Shown here piece by piece: positions 20,833 through 29,355 of a DNA stretch of 40,031 bases. The stretch's first letter is position 1; every line of letters begins with the position of its first letter. Location of the stretch: NCBI GenBank assembly GCA_021773365.1, contig JAJFKF010000011.1:1-40031 (forward strand), read 5' to 3'. This DNA is from Gammaproteobacteria bacterium (GTDB lineage Bacteria > Pseudomonadota > Gammaproteobacteria > Steroidobacterales > Steroidobacteraceae). Both the position numbers and the translations under genes were made by a program. Under the pieces are notes generated by a model. The model was not told the DNA's origin. It did no database searches and saw only the letters and a program-made list of their open reading frames with translations.

Positions 20833-21960
20833 GTGCGCGGGATTCTCCACGGCAGGAAGGGCCTGCGCAAAGCCATGCAGGCCCTGACCTGCGCCGCGGC
20901 GGTGTTCGCCTGGGGCGTGAGTTGCGCGGCGCCCCCGCCCCTCACGCTCCGGGTGGGAGATCCGGCGCCGCAGTTCGAGGTGCTGACCTGGCTGAAGGGC
21001 GAGGCGGTGCAGCGCCTCGATGCGGGGCAGGTGTATGTGATCGAGTTCTGGGCCACCCGCTGCGTTCCCTGCATCAAGCTGATGCCCCATTTCAGCGAAC
21101 TGGCGCGGCAGTACTCCGGGAAGGCGACCTTTGTCGGCGTCAACGAGCCCTACGACTGGGAAACCGTCGAATCGGTGAGCACGTTCGTCGACCGGCAGGG
21201 GGAGCGGATGACCTATGCGGTGGCGATGGATTTCCTGGAGCGTGAGCAGCGCCTGTTTGCTCGCTGGGCGATGCCGGCGGGAATGTCCGGCTACCCGGCG
21301 GCGCTGATCGTGGATCGCGCCGGCCGCATTGCCTGGGCCGGCAGTCCGGCGCTCAGCCTGGAGGATATGGAGACGACGCTGGAGCAGGTGGTCGCCAACA
21401 CGCACGATCTGGCGCAGGGCCGCGCGCGCCAGCAGGCCCGGCACGAGGCCCGCGAGGCGGATCGGATGCCCCTCGCGTCGGTAGTGGATCCCTGGGACAA
21501 GAAGGACTACCCGATGGTCATTGTGGAAGCGGACAAGCTCATCGCGCAGGATCCGCGCAACGAGCAGCGGGTATTCCGCATGAAGCTGCTCGCATTGCTG
21601 CACACCGATGAACGCCAGGCGCTGAGCTACGCGCGCGGCCTTCCAGAGCAATACCGGCATGGGGCGGCGATCGTTCTGGCCGTCAAGGAGCAATTGCCGG
21701 ATTGGGCCTACCAGCTCGCCGTGCAGTGGCTGGAAGAAGAGATGGAGCCTGAGACATACACGGACTCGACCCATGGCTGGGTGTGGAGCGTGATCGCCAG
21801 GGCCCACTACCGCGCCGGAAATCCGGACCGGGCCATCCAGGCGCAGGAGAAAGCCATCCGTTGCGTCGAAGCGTATGGGTATGAAAAGGAAAGGCTGGAG
21901 CTCAAACAAACGCTGCAGGACTATCGGGCCGGGAAGTCCGCGCGCAGCGGCGACGACTAA
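20833..21960 (+). CDS. Periplasmic thioredoxin-like (TlpA-type) protein with helical C-terminus
   Basis: A 375-aa protein from a GTG directly after the receptor stop. This start gives a basic n-region (HGRKGLRK) before a hydrophobic core, so it makes a better signal peptide than the ATG at 20875. The thioredoxin fold has VIEFWATRCVPC (CVPC at 77-80) and a cis-proline at GYP (155). The redox-active pair should act in the periplasm. From about residue 200 the chain is helical and TPR-like (AIVLAVKEQLPDWAYQLAVQ, GNPDRAIQAQEKAIRC), perhaps binding a partner. Part of a second copy lies in the relic at 10761-10836. Its client is unknown. Confidence 0.85.
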   Translation: MRGILHGRKGLRKAMQALTCAAAVFAWGVSCAAPPPLTLRVGDPAPQFEVLTWLKGEAVQRLDAGQVYVIEFWATRCVPCIKLMPHFSELARQYSGKATFVGVNEPYDWETVESVSTFVDRQGERMTYAVAMDFLEREQRLFARWAMPAGMSGYPAALIVDRAGRIAWAGSPALSLEDMETTLEQVVANTHDLAQGRARQQARHEAREADRMPLASVVDPWDKKDYPMVIVEADKLIAQDPRNEQRVFRMKLLALLHTDERQALSYARGLPEQYRHGAAIVLAVKEQLPDWAYQLAVQWLEEEMEPETYTDSTHGWVWSVIARAHYRAGNPDRAIQAQEKAIRCVEAYGYEKERLELKQTLQDYRAGKSARSGDD

Positions 21961-22009
21961 CGGATAATCTCATTAAAAACAAGGTTTTGCAGCAGAACTT
22001 GATCGCTGA

Positions 22010-22037
22010 GGTATACGACCGGCCCGCTGTGCCCTCT
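22010..22037 (+). promoter_or_regulatory. Candidate cassette-3 sigma-gene promoter
   Basis: GGTATACGA (22010-22018), 12 bases, then GCC at 22031. The same GGTATACGA-N12-GCC arrangement occurs before the cassette-3 receptor gene (23653-23676). The ATG of the sigma gene follows 12 bases later. The shared spacing suggests promoter elements read by the cassette's own sigma factor. Confidence 0.5.
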
Positions 22038-22048
22038 TATATAGGGCC

Positions 22049-22567
22049 ATGATCCGACACATTGAACGGCTGTTTCTCGACAAAGGCACCGCCCTGCAGG
22101 CGTTTTTCCGCCGCCGGTTGCGGCCAGGGTCGGCCTCCGAGGTGCTGGACCTTACCCAGGAAGTGTATTCCCGCGTCCTCAATGCCAGCCGGCTGCGCGA
22201 GATTCACGACCCGGAGGCTTATCTGTTCACCGTGGCCCGCCATCTTCTCGAGGAGTATGCCGTGGCGGCCCGCCGCCGTTCCCTGGCGGTGGAGCTGTCC
22301 GATCCGCTCGCGAAACCGGCTCTGTCTGAGGAGCCCACCCTGGAACGCGACGTCGATGGCAGTCACATCGCGCAGGTGTTGCGCGATGTGCTGCGCGAAC
22401 TGTCTCCGCCCTGCCAGGCGGCCGTCGTCCTCGCCTATGAGGACGGGTTGTCCTACCGGGAGATTGCCCATCGCCTCGGCGTTTCAAAACCCATGGTGCA
22501 GAAGTACCTGGCGCAGGCGCTGAGCAGCTGTCGCCAGCAAGTCCTCAGCAAGGGAGAGATGGCATGA
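22049..22567 (+). CDS. ECF sigma factor, FecI type (cassette 3)
   Basis: A 172-aa two-domain sigma factor. Region 2: EVLDLTQEVYSRVLNA and EAYLFTVARHLLEEYA, about residues 20-85. Region 4: LSPPCQAAVVLAYEDGLSY and REIAHRLGVSKPMVQKYLAQ, about 112-160. Only a weak GGG precedes the ATG. The stop codon overlaps the FecR start by four bases. It sits 88 bases after the thioredoxin-like gene; the AT-richer gap contains the candidate promoter. It is not closely related to the sigma factors of cassettes 1 or 2, although the receptor of this cassette is close to that of cassette 1. Confidence 0.92.
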   Translation: MIRHIERLFLDKGTALQAFFRRRLRPGSASEVLDLTQEVYSRVLNASRLREIHDPEAYLFTVARHLLEEYAVAARRRSLAVELSDPLAKPALSEEPTLERDVDGSHIAQVLRDVLRELSPPCQAAVVLAYEDGLSYREIAHRLGVSKPMVQKYLAQALSSCRQQVLSKGEMA

Positions 22568-23649
22568 GCGCCGGCGGTGAACGACAGTTCGAAGCGGTTA
22601 TCGTCGAGCAGGCCGGCGAATGGTACGCCCGGCATCGGGACGGCAAGCTCACCGCCGCGGAGACCGAGGCCTTCATGGCGTGGCTGCAAAACTCGCCGCT
22701 GCACATCCGCGAATACCTGGCGACGGCGGAGCTGGCCGCTCATTTGCCCGCGGCGGCCAAAGGCCTGCAAGTCGACCGGCATGAGCTGGTCGAGCGCGCC
22801 CGCGCCTGGCTGCGCACTTCGGACAACGTCGTTGCGCTGCGTTCGATGCGGGCTACGGCGCCTGCGCCGCGCGGTTTCATGCGGCGGAGCAGGCTACTGG
22901 CGGCATTCGCCGCCGTTCTGGTGCTGGGCGTCGCCGGCGGTTTGTACTGGGAGTTTGGAACGCCGGGATTGAGCGGTTGGCCGCGGGTGCTGGAAGTTCC
23001 GCGCGGCGAACAGCGCACGGTGCGATTGCGCGACGGGAGCGTGCTGCACCTGAATGCCGACACACGAGTGCGCGTGCGTTATTCCCCGGCGCAGCGACTG
23101 ATCGACCTCGAGCACGGCCAGGCTCTGTTCAGTGTTGCCCGCAACACGGCGCGGCCGTTCGTGGTGCGCGCCGGTGAAACCGACGTCGTGGCGGTGGGCA
23201 CGCAGTTCGATGTGCTGCGGCGGGGTGCGGAAGGGCCAGTCACGGTGACGGTGGTGGAAGGCAAGGTCGATGTGCTCAGCCATGAGGCGCAGCGCAGGAA
23301 CGGCAAGGCGCCGACCACATCGATAGCCGGGAAACCGGTGCGCCTGATCGCAGGTCAGCAGGTGCGCCTGACGGCCATCGGGACCGTGTCGCGTCCACAG
23401 CCGGTGGATGTGCGGGCCGCCACCGCTTGGCTGCGCCGCGAGCTGGTGTTCAACGAACAGCGGCTGGCTGAAGTGGCCGAAGAGTTCAGCCGTTACGGGA
23501 CGTCCATCGAGATCGAAGATCCTGCGCTGCGCGAGTACCGCGTCAGCGGCGTATTCAACGCCTACGACGTTGAGTCGTTCGTGACGTATCTGAAGCGCAT
23601 CGGAACGGTCGAACCGGACGGCGCCGGTATTCGCGTGCGGAGCAGGTAA
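22564..23649 (+). CDS. FecR-type anti-sigma regulator (cassette 3)
   Basis: A 361-aa inner-membrane regulator with GGGAGAG upstream and an ATGA overlap with the sigma gene. The sigma-binding domain (AGEWYARHRDGKLTAAETEA) occupies about the first 85 residues. The membrane span is at about 110-128 (LLAAFAAVLVLGVAGGLYW). The FecR domain carries PRGEQRTVRLRDGSVLHLNA, VAVGTQFDVLRR and VTVVEGKVDVL. The C-terminal STN-like domain begins LRRELVFNEQRLAEVAEEFS. It should hold the cassette-3 sigma factor and receive the signal from the cassette-3 receptor. Confidence 0.92.
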   Translation: MSAGGERQFEAVIVEQAGEWYARHRDGKLTAAETEAFMAWLQNSPLHIREYLATAELAAHLPAAAKGLQVDRHELVERARAWLRTSDNVVALRSMRATAPAPRGFMRRSRLLAAFAAVLVLGVAGGLYWEFGTPGLSGWPRVLEVPRGEQRTVRLRDGSVLHLNADTRVRVRYSPAQRLIDLEHGQALFSVARNTARPFVVRAGETDVVAVGTQFDVLRRGAEGPVTVTVVEGKVDVLSHEAQRRNGKAPTTSIAGKPVRLIAGQQVRLTAIGTVSRPQPVDVRAATAWLRRELVFNEQRLAEVAEEFSRYGTSIEIEDPALREYRVSGVFNAYDVESFVTYLKRIGTVEPDGAGIRVRSR

Positions 23650-23652
23650 GCG

Positions 23653-23680
23653 GGTATACGAAATCCTTCCTCAGCCTCCT
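23653..23680 (+). promoter_or_regulatory. Candidate cassette-3 receptor promoter
   Basis: GGTATACGA (23653-23661), 12 bases, then GCC at 23674, matching the arrangement before the cassette-3 sigma gene. It begins four bases after the FecR stop. The receptor ATG is 32 bases past the second element, with AGGAGCAGG as ribosome binding site at 23700-23708. Confidence 0.5.
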
Positions 23681-23712
23681 GGGTACATGAGATTCGGACA
23701 GGAGCAGGTTCC

Positions 23713-26700
23713 ATGATCAAACTGTTGTTTACTTTGTTGGCGTTCGTGGCCGTGACGGCGCACGCACAGACTGCGGCCCCCGCTTCCGGCAACGCTTCCT
23801 TGACGCAGATTCCCGCGCAGCCCCTGGCCGATGCCCTGACGGTGCTCGCCCGCCAGAGGGGCCTGCAGATGATCTACGGCTCCGATGCGGTCCGCGGACA
23901 CCAGTCCAAGGGCGCCCCCGCCGGTTTGTCCACCGCGGAAGTGCTGGCCCGCATCCTGGAAGGCACGGGACTGGAGTACGAGTTCCTCAACGACCGTACG
24001 GTGACGATCTGGATCAGAGGTCGGGAACGTCCGGTGTCGGGCGGTGCGCAATCGCTGTCCGGACAAAGGCCGCAGGGGCCGATTCCCGCCGGCGAGGTCG
24101 CGGACACGCTCCGTCTGGCCCGCACGCAAGCCGGCCGCGATGCGCTGGATGGCGCGCCGACCGGGGAAAACACAGACGAAGGCAGGGCGGAGTCGTCCAC
24201 GGACGAGGCAAAATCGAAAGGCATCCCTGAGATGCTGGTCAAGGGCGCACGCAGCTCCAACTCCGACATCCGCCGCACCGAGGACGATGTGCAGCCCTAT
24301 GTGGTGTTTGAGGCCGAGGAGATCGAGAACTCCATGGCGCCGGATCTGGAAACCTTTCTGAAGACCCGCCTGCCGATGAACCAGTCGCGCGGCAGCGAAG
24401 GACAGAACTTTAGCGGGATACGCGGCCCCCAGGGCACCACGCAAAGCACGATCAATCTGCGTGGGTTGGGCGCTGATCAGACACTGATCCTGGTCAACGG
24501 CCGGCGCATGCCGAGCGCGGGTAACGGGCTTGAATTGCTGCAGCCGGATATCAACGGTATCCCGCTCGCGGCCGTGGAGCGCATCGAGATTCTGCCCTCC
24601 ACGGCGGGAGGCATATACGGTGGCGGCGCCACCGGCGGCGTGGTCAACATCATTCTCAAGCGCGACTACTCGGACCTGGAACTCACCGCCCGTTACGACG
24701 GCACCTTCGCCGGCGGCGGCGCCGAGCGGCGCCTGGACGCCAGCGGGGGGTTCACGCTGGAGGGCGGTCGCACCAGCATCATGGTGATGGCGAGCTACCG
24801 GGACGCCAATCCGCTGTATATCGGCGACCGGGATTTCACCGCCCGCGCCCGGGCCTTGCAGAACGCCAACGACCCAGGTGCGTTTGTTTCACAGAGCACC
24901 CCGGTGCATGGCTATACCACCAACATCAGGAGCGCCAACGGCTCCGACCTGGTGCTGGTCGATGATATGCGGCCGCTGAATACGCCCATCGCGTATGTGC
25001 CGGTGGGCTATGCGGGTCCGGCGAGTGACGGTGGCACGGCTTTTTTGAGTACTGCCGGACGTTACAATCTTGATCTTGCCGCGGATCCGGCCGGCCGACA
25101 GCATTCCCTGCTCAACTTGCCCACGGTGCGGTCGGTTGCGGTGAATCTGCGGCGCGAATTCACCGACCGCATCGAGGCCTTTGTTGATGCCTCCCGCCAT
25201 GACAGCCGGGGATCGCGGGCAGGCCTCCAGGGGCAGCTCTATACCGACGTAACTCTACCTGTTGGTCTGAACAATCCGTTTACCCAGGCGGTGAAGTTGT
25301 CGGTGCCATTGCCGGGCTACGGTATCAGCCGGCGCACGAGCTCCAGTTCCCTGATGGAGCAATTTAGTGGTGGCCTCATCGTGCGCCTGCGCAACGACTG
25401 GGCTGCGCAGGGCGAGTATACCTGGAGCCAGTCGACCTCCGGTTATAGCAGGCCAGATGCATTCCTGACCCAGGATGGCAGTGCCGCGCTGATCGATGGG
25501 CGGCTTGATCCTCTTGGCGATGTAAACGCCTACCCGATGGATTTCTCCGCTTACTATCCGGGTGGAACGGGGCAACGCGCTACTCGTGCGGCAGAGCATT
25601 TCACACTTCACAAGGACGCCACGCTGCGCGTGGCCGGCCCCTTGATGAATCTGCCCGGTGGTCCGCTTCGGCTCGCGGCCCTGATTGAGAGCCGGGAGCA
25701 GTTCACCGGAGATAATGTGCTGACCCGTTATCGATTGGGCGTGGTTGATGCCGAGCACACCTACTATCCGAAAATCGGCGCGACCACTGAGAGCGTGTAT
25801 GCAGAACTTACCGCGCCGCTGTTCTCGGCGGTCAATGCCCGGCGGGGGCTTCGCGGTCTCGATCTGCAGGCCTCCTACCGCTACGATGAAACAAAGACCC
25901 GCTCACGGCCGATAGATGACAGCCAGGTGATGGTGCCCTCTGCCGACGGACCGTTTCCGGATGTGCCGTTCCAGACCAACACAGTCACCGGCAACCAGTA
26001 CACGCTGGGATTTCGCTACACACCGGCGGAGAGTGTTGTGTTGCGCGCGAGCTATGGTAAAGGGATCCTGCCGCCTATGCCTTCACAACTCGCCGAGTCT
26101 TCGTTCCCGCCGGAATTTGTTGGCTTTTTAGGCGTGCTGACAGATTCCAAGCGCGGGGGAGAAGTTATCACCGACGCCACAGTCGAAAAACTTACAATTT
26201 CCGGCAATCCGCTGCTGCGTCCCGAATACTCGCAGAGCTGGTCGGCAGGAGCGATCTTCACGCCGGAGAGCCTGCCTGGACTACGGCTTTCGGTGGATTA
26301 CACCCGCATCGAGAAGACCGACGAGGTTGGCTTCCTTGACCTTCAGGTCCTCATCGATCTGGAAGACAATTTTCCTGGCCGCATCGTGCGCGATTCACTG
26401 ACGGCGGCGGACCAGACCCTGGGCTACACCGGTGGGGTGGTGCGTGAGCTGAATCTCGGGCAGGTCAACATCGCCCACAGCGTGGTGGAAGCCGTAGACA
26501 TCCAGGCCGACTACAGCTGGCAGACGCGCTTCGGCGTCTTCGCGGCCAATGTAATGGCGACGGTGCAACCGCAACTGAAGCAACAGGCGGCGCCCGACAG
26601 CGAGGAGTTCGATACGGTGGGTTACAGCGATGGCCCGCTGAAGTGGCGCGCCAACGCGGGGCTGCGCTGGAGCCGCGGCGCCCTGGACCTGGGTTGGAAC

Positions 26701-27027
26701 ATGCAGTACTACGATGCCTCGCGGGTCTATACCAGCACCGCCTTCCCATCGAGCCGCGACGCCACGGTGCGCGGCCAGGGTTCGGAGTGGACTCCCACGC
26801 AGACCTACCATGATGTATTCGGGCGCTATCGTTTTGAGACCTTACCCGGGTTTGCCCGTGGCCTGCTGGAGAACACCGAGCTGCTGGTCTCGGTGCAGAA
26901 TGTCTTCAATGACAGCCCGCCGATCCTGGCGAGCGTCAGTCCTGGTGTGATTGCCGGCTACAGCACCGATGGCGACCCGCGCCTGCGGCGCTACTCGGTC
27001 TCCTTCACCAAGCGCTTCGGCCTCTGA
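23713..27027 (+). CDS. STN-domain TonB-dependent receptor (cassette 3)
   Basis: A 1,104-aa receptor. Signal peptide cleaved after AHA at 18, STN domain about 31-103, linker to 170, TonB-box-like EMLVKG 173-178, plug with NLRGLGADQTLILVNGRRMP, and a barrel ending SFTKRFGL as in cassette 1. Expected role: TonB-driven uptake and signalling to the cassette-3 FecR. Bases 24264-24360 match the cassette-4 receptor with three differences in 97, mostly at silent sites, whereas the two STN domains barely align. The mature chain contains no cysteine. The substrate is unknown. Confidence 0.93.
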   Translation: MIKLLFTLLAFVAVTAHAQTAAPASGNASLTQIPAQPLADALTVLARQRGLQMIYGSDAVRGHQSKGAPAGLSTAEVLARILEGTGLEYEFLNDRTVTIWIRGRERPVSGGAQSLSGQRPQGPIPAGEVADTLRLARTQAGRDALDGAPTGENTDEGRAESSTDEAKSKGIPEMLVKGARSSNSDIRRTEDDVQPYVVFEAEEIENSMAPDLETFLKTRLPMNQSRGSEGQNFSGIRGPQGTTQSTINLRGLGADQTLILVNGRRMPSAGNGLELLQPDINGIPLAAVERIEILPSTAGGIYGGGATGGVVNIILKRDYSDLELTARYDGTFAGGGAERRLDASGGFTLEGGRTSIMVMASYRDANPLYIGDRDFTARARALQNANDPGAFVSQSTPVHGYTTNIRSANGSDLVLVDDMRPLNTPIAYVPVGYAGPASDGGTAFLSTAGRYNLDLAADPAGRQHSLLNLPTVRSVAVNLRREFTDRIEAFVDASRHDSRGSRAGLQGQLYTDVTLPVGLNNPFTQAVKLSVPLPGYGISRRTSSSSLMEQFSGGLIVRLRNDWAAQGEYTWSQSTSGYSRPDAFLTQDGSAALIDGRLDPLGDVNAYPMDFSAYYPGGTGQRATRAAEHFTLHKDATLRVAGPLMNLPGGPLRLAALIESREQFTGDNVLTRYRLGVVDAEHTYYPKIGATTESVYAELTAPLFSAVNARRGLRGLDLQASYRYDETKTRSRPIDDSQVMVPSADGPFPDVPFQTNTVTGNQYTLGFRYTPAESVVLRASYGKGILPPMPSQLAESSFPPEFVGFLGVLTDSKRGGEVITDATVEKLTISGNPLLRPEYSQSWSAGAIFTPESLPGLRLSVDYTRIEKTDEVGFLDLQVLIDLEDNFPGRIVRDSLTAADQTLGYTGGVVRELNLGQVNIAHSVVEAVDIQADYSWQTRFGVFAANVMATVQPQLKQQAAPDSEEFDTVGYSDGPLKWRANAGLRWSRGALDLGWNMQYYDASRVYTSTAFPSSRDATVRGQGSEWTPTQTYHDVFGRYRFETLPGFARGLLENTELLVSVQNVFNDSPPILASVSPGVIAGYSTDGDPRLRRYSVSFTKRFGL

Positions 27028-27170
27028 CGCCGCCGCCGGGTTTGCGCCACCTGCCGGCAGGGTGTAAGAGCGGCTGTGTGGACACTGCCGCGCCTCATCG
27101 CTGGATCGCAACCCATATTCTGCCGCACGAGGCCGAGGTCAGGGGGTGGCTGCGTCGCCATGTGGGCACC
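26971..27170 (+). repeat. Long direct repeat, copy 2 (receptor end to truncated sigma)
   Basis: Partner of 15776-15978. It covers the cassette-3 receptor 3' end, the gap and the first ~31 codons of a sigma gene. It ends at TGGGCACC (27163-27170), exactly where the sequence jumps to receptor coding sequence. Confidence 0.85.
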
Positions 27171-27629
27171 ATGCAGCCGAATCTGTTGCAGCAGATTCTG
27201 GCCGATCAACCCACCGAGGAATACGTGAACACCAATCTCGGTCCGCTGAAGCTGCGCACCAACGCGAGATTGACCTGGACGCACGAGAACTGGGCATTGG
27301 GTTGGAACATGCAGTACTACGGTTCATATCTCACTACCTACCCGGGTTCTTTTGATAATGCCGCACGGGTAGTCAGGAATGGCGGTTCGCCGGCCATCCC
27401 CTCGCAGCACTACCATGATCTGTTCGGTCGCTATCGTTTCGGTAATGGCTTCGGCTCAGGATGGTCGGGGCTGCTCGGCAATGTCGAGTTGCTGCTTTCG
27501 GTGAAGAATGTACTGGACACTGAGCCGCCGATGCTCGCCGACATTTCATTTGGTTACTTCAGGGTCAGTCCCTACGGCGATCCGCGCCTGCGCAGTTATT
27601 CGATTTCGGTGAAGAAGAGCTTCCAGTAG
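27078..27629 (+). pseudogene. In-frame relic fusion: sigma N-terminus to receptor C-terminus
   Basis: From the GTG at 27078 (same leader and ribosome site as the cassette-2 sigma gene), 31 codons match the sigma N-terminus with two changes. The frame then continues without a break into ~152 codons matching the end of the cassette-2 receptor (LLQQILADQPTEEYVNTN, NMQYYGSYL, final KSFQ). The join is at TGGGCACC, present in both parents (15971-15978 and 20372-20379). The 183-aa product has no signal peptide, no plug and only a few barrel strands, so it cannot be a working receptor or sigma factor. It is an open frame nonetheless and may be translated. Confidence 0.85.
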
Positions 27630-27658
27630 GCGCTACTGGAGCAGGGCGCTGAATCGCA

Positions 27659-27697
27659 GGGGACCAGATTGCCCTGTTACCCTGTCATGGAGGTATA
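27659..27697 (+). promoter_or_regulatory. Candidate cassette-4 sigma-gene promoter
   Basis: GGGGACCA (27659-27666), a 16-base spacer, then TGTCATGGAGGTATA (27683-27697). The same pair with the same spacer lies before the cassette-4 receptor gene. The layout fits -35 and -10 elements of an ECF promoter, so the sigma factor probably controls itself. The start codon is 18 bases downstream. Confidence 0.65.
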
Positions 27698-27715
27698 GCC
27701 CTAACCGACCCAGCC

Positions 27716-28219
27716 ATGACACCGCCAGATCAATCCCGGGACATTGCCCAGTGGGCCGATACCTGGCACCAGGACCTGGTGAAATTCCTTGTGCGGCGCA
27801 GGGTTGCGCTGGCCGACGCGCAGGATCTGGCCCAGGAGGTGTACCTGCGGCTGCTGCGGGTCGACCACGCGGACCTGGTGCGCCAGCCGCGCAGCTATCT
27901 GCTGCGCATCGCGGCGAATCTGCTGCATGAGTGGCGGCTGAAGGCGCGCCAGTCCAGACCGCATGACGCGCCGGTGGACGGGCTGGCGGGCGATGGCAAT
28001 CCGGAGCAGGACGTGGTGGACGGCGAACGGGCGCAGCGTCTGGGTCGGGAGATGAACCGGCTGACCGCGCCGGTGCGTCTTGCCCTGGTGTTGCAGATTC
28101 GCGAGGGCCTCACTTACGGGCAGATCGCCGCGCGCATGAAGGTAACGCCACGGATGGTCAAACGTTATCTGCTTACGGCGTATGCCACTTTGCGTATGCG
28201 ACTGCCCAGGGATTTATAG
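27716..28219 (+). CDS. ECF sigma factor, FecI type (cassette 4)
   Basis: A 167-aa sigma factor with region 2 at about 15-80 (DAQDLAQEVYLRLLRV, RSYLLRIAANLLHEWR) and region 4 at about 110-160 (REGLTYGQIAARMKVTPRMV). It begins 86 bases after the relic fusion and is preceded by the candidate self-recognised promoter. No strong Shine-Dalgarno sequence is seen before the ATG. The FecR start lies 10 bases after its stop. Confidence 0.92.
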   Translation: MTPPDQSRDIAQWADTWHQDLVKFLVRRRVALADAQDLAQEVYLRLLRVDHADLVRQPRSYLLRIAANLLHEWRLKARQSRPHDAPVDGLAGDGNPEQDVVDGERAQRLGREMNRLTAPVRLALVLQIREGLTYGQIAARMKVTPRMVKRYLLTAYATLRMRLPRDL

Positions 28220-28229
28220 GGACTCCAGC

Positions 28230-29285
28230 ATGAACTCCACGCCCACTCCCTCTCCCATTGCCACGGCGGCCGAATGGCTGACCGCGCTGCAGGCGCAGGA
28301 CCTGTCGCTCCGGGACCGCGAGCGCTTCGCCGAATGGCTGCGCCGTTCGCCGGTGCATGTGGATGAGTTTCTGCGGCTGACCGCGCTGCAGGGCCATCTC
28401 ACCCGCTGGCCGGGATTGCACGATATCGATCTGGCGTCATTGGAGGCGGAGGTCGCGCAGGGCGGCGCGGCGGTGGTGCCGCTGGCGGCTCTACCCCCGG
28501 AGGCCGCCGCTTCGATCGACCAGCCGCGCCGTTTGCAACCCGTCTGGCGCTTTGCCGCCACGGCAGCCGTGGTTCTTGCGGCCGCGGCATGGTCGTTTGT
28601 CGAGCATCCCGCCTGGTTTGGCGGCGCGGAACGCTACGTGACCGCCGTCGGTGAACAGCGCTCGGTGACGCTCGCCGACGGCTCCCATGTGCAGCTCAAC
28701 GTGCGCTCCGACTTGAGTGCTCGAGTGGATGAGCACGCGCGCGACCTGCAGCTCGAAGCGGGCGAAGCCCTGTTCAAGGTGGCGCAGGATTCGGCGCGGC
28801 CGTTCCGGGTGCATACCCCGCAGGCCGTCATTGAAGCGCTGGGCACCGAGTTCAACGTGCATGTGGCGCAGGGCCGGACCATCGTGACCCTGCTGGAAGG
28901 CCGCGTTGCGGTGACCCCGGCCGCGAGCGCCTCCGGCGCGAACCAGTCGATTGCGCTGCAGCCCGGACAACAGCTGCAAGTCGCCGGCGATGCCGCGGCA
29001 ATACCCCGGCCGCAACCCGGCGATCCCGCCGCGGCAATGGCCTGGACGCAGCGGCGGCTGGTGTTCGATAACGCGCCCCTTGCCCAGGTGGCGGCGGAGT
29101 TCAATCGCTACAGCCGCCAGTCGCTGGTGGTGAACGATCCGCGACTGCGCGATGCGCGCATCACCGCGGTATTCGATGCCGATGACATTCAGGCGTTTGT
29201 GGATTCATTGATGGAGGCGGGCCGCTTCGAAGTGACGCGACAGCCGAATGGCGCCTGGCATATCGAGCCGCACCAGCAAAAATAG
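28230..29285 (+). CDS. FecR-type anti-sigma regulator (cassette 4)
   Basis: A 351-aa inner-membrane protein. The ATG at 28230 is preferred to one at 28182, which lies inside the sigma gene and adds a cysteine-rich, unrelated stretch. Sigma-binding domain about 10-60 (ATAAEWLTALQAQDLSLRDR), a proline/alanine-rich connector, membrane span about 105-123, then the FecR domain (VGEQRSVTLADGSHVQLNV, IEALGTEFNVHV, VTLLEGRVAV). The C-terminal domain opens with QRRLVFDNAPLAQVAAEFNR. It should pair with the cassette-4 sigma factor and receptor. Confidence 0.92.
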   Translation: MNSTPTPSPIATAAEWLTALQAQDLSLRDRERFAEWLRRSPVHVDEFLRLTALQGHLTRWPGLHDIDLASLEAEVAQGGAAVVPLAALPPEAAASIDQPRRLQPVWRFAATAAVVLAAAAWSFVEHPAWFGGAERYVTAVGEQRSVTLADGSHVQLNVRSDLSARVDEHARDLQLEAGEALFKVAQDSARPFRVHTPQAVIEALGTEFNVHVAQGRTIVTLLEGRVAVTPAASASGANQSIALQPGQQLQVAGDAAAIPRPQPGDPAAAMAWTQRRLVFDNAPLAQVAAEFNRYSRQSLVVNDPRLRDARITAVFDADDIQAFVDSLMEAGRFEVTRQPNGAWHIEPHQQK

Positions 29286-29286
29286 C

Positions 29287-29326
29287 GGGGACCATTTCCG
29301 GTCCTGATCTTGTCATGGGGGTAACA
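29287..29326 (+). promoter_or_regulatory. Candidate cassette-4 receptor promoter
   Basis: GGGGACCA (29287-29294), a 16-base spacer and TGTCATGGGGGTAACA (29311-29326). Spacing and both boxes match the element before the cassette-4 sigma gene; the second box agrees in 13 of 16 bases. It starts one base after the FecR stop, so the receptor can be transcribed separately from the regulators. Confidence 0.65.
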
Positions 29327-29355
29327 GACGCAAATCATCCGCTACGGGAGCATCC

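Noticed and set aside
21976-21988. AAAAC-AAG-GTTTT hairpin after the thioredoxin-like gene
   Set aside because: Five weak pairs and a three-base loop, too unstable for a terminator.
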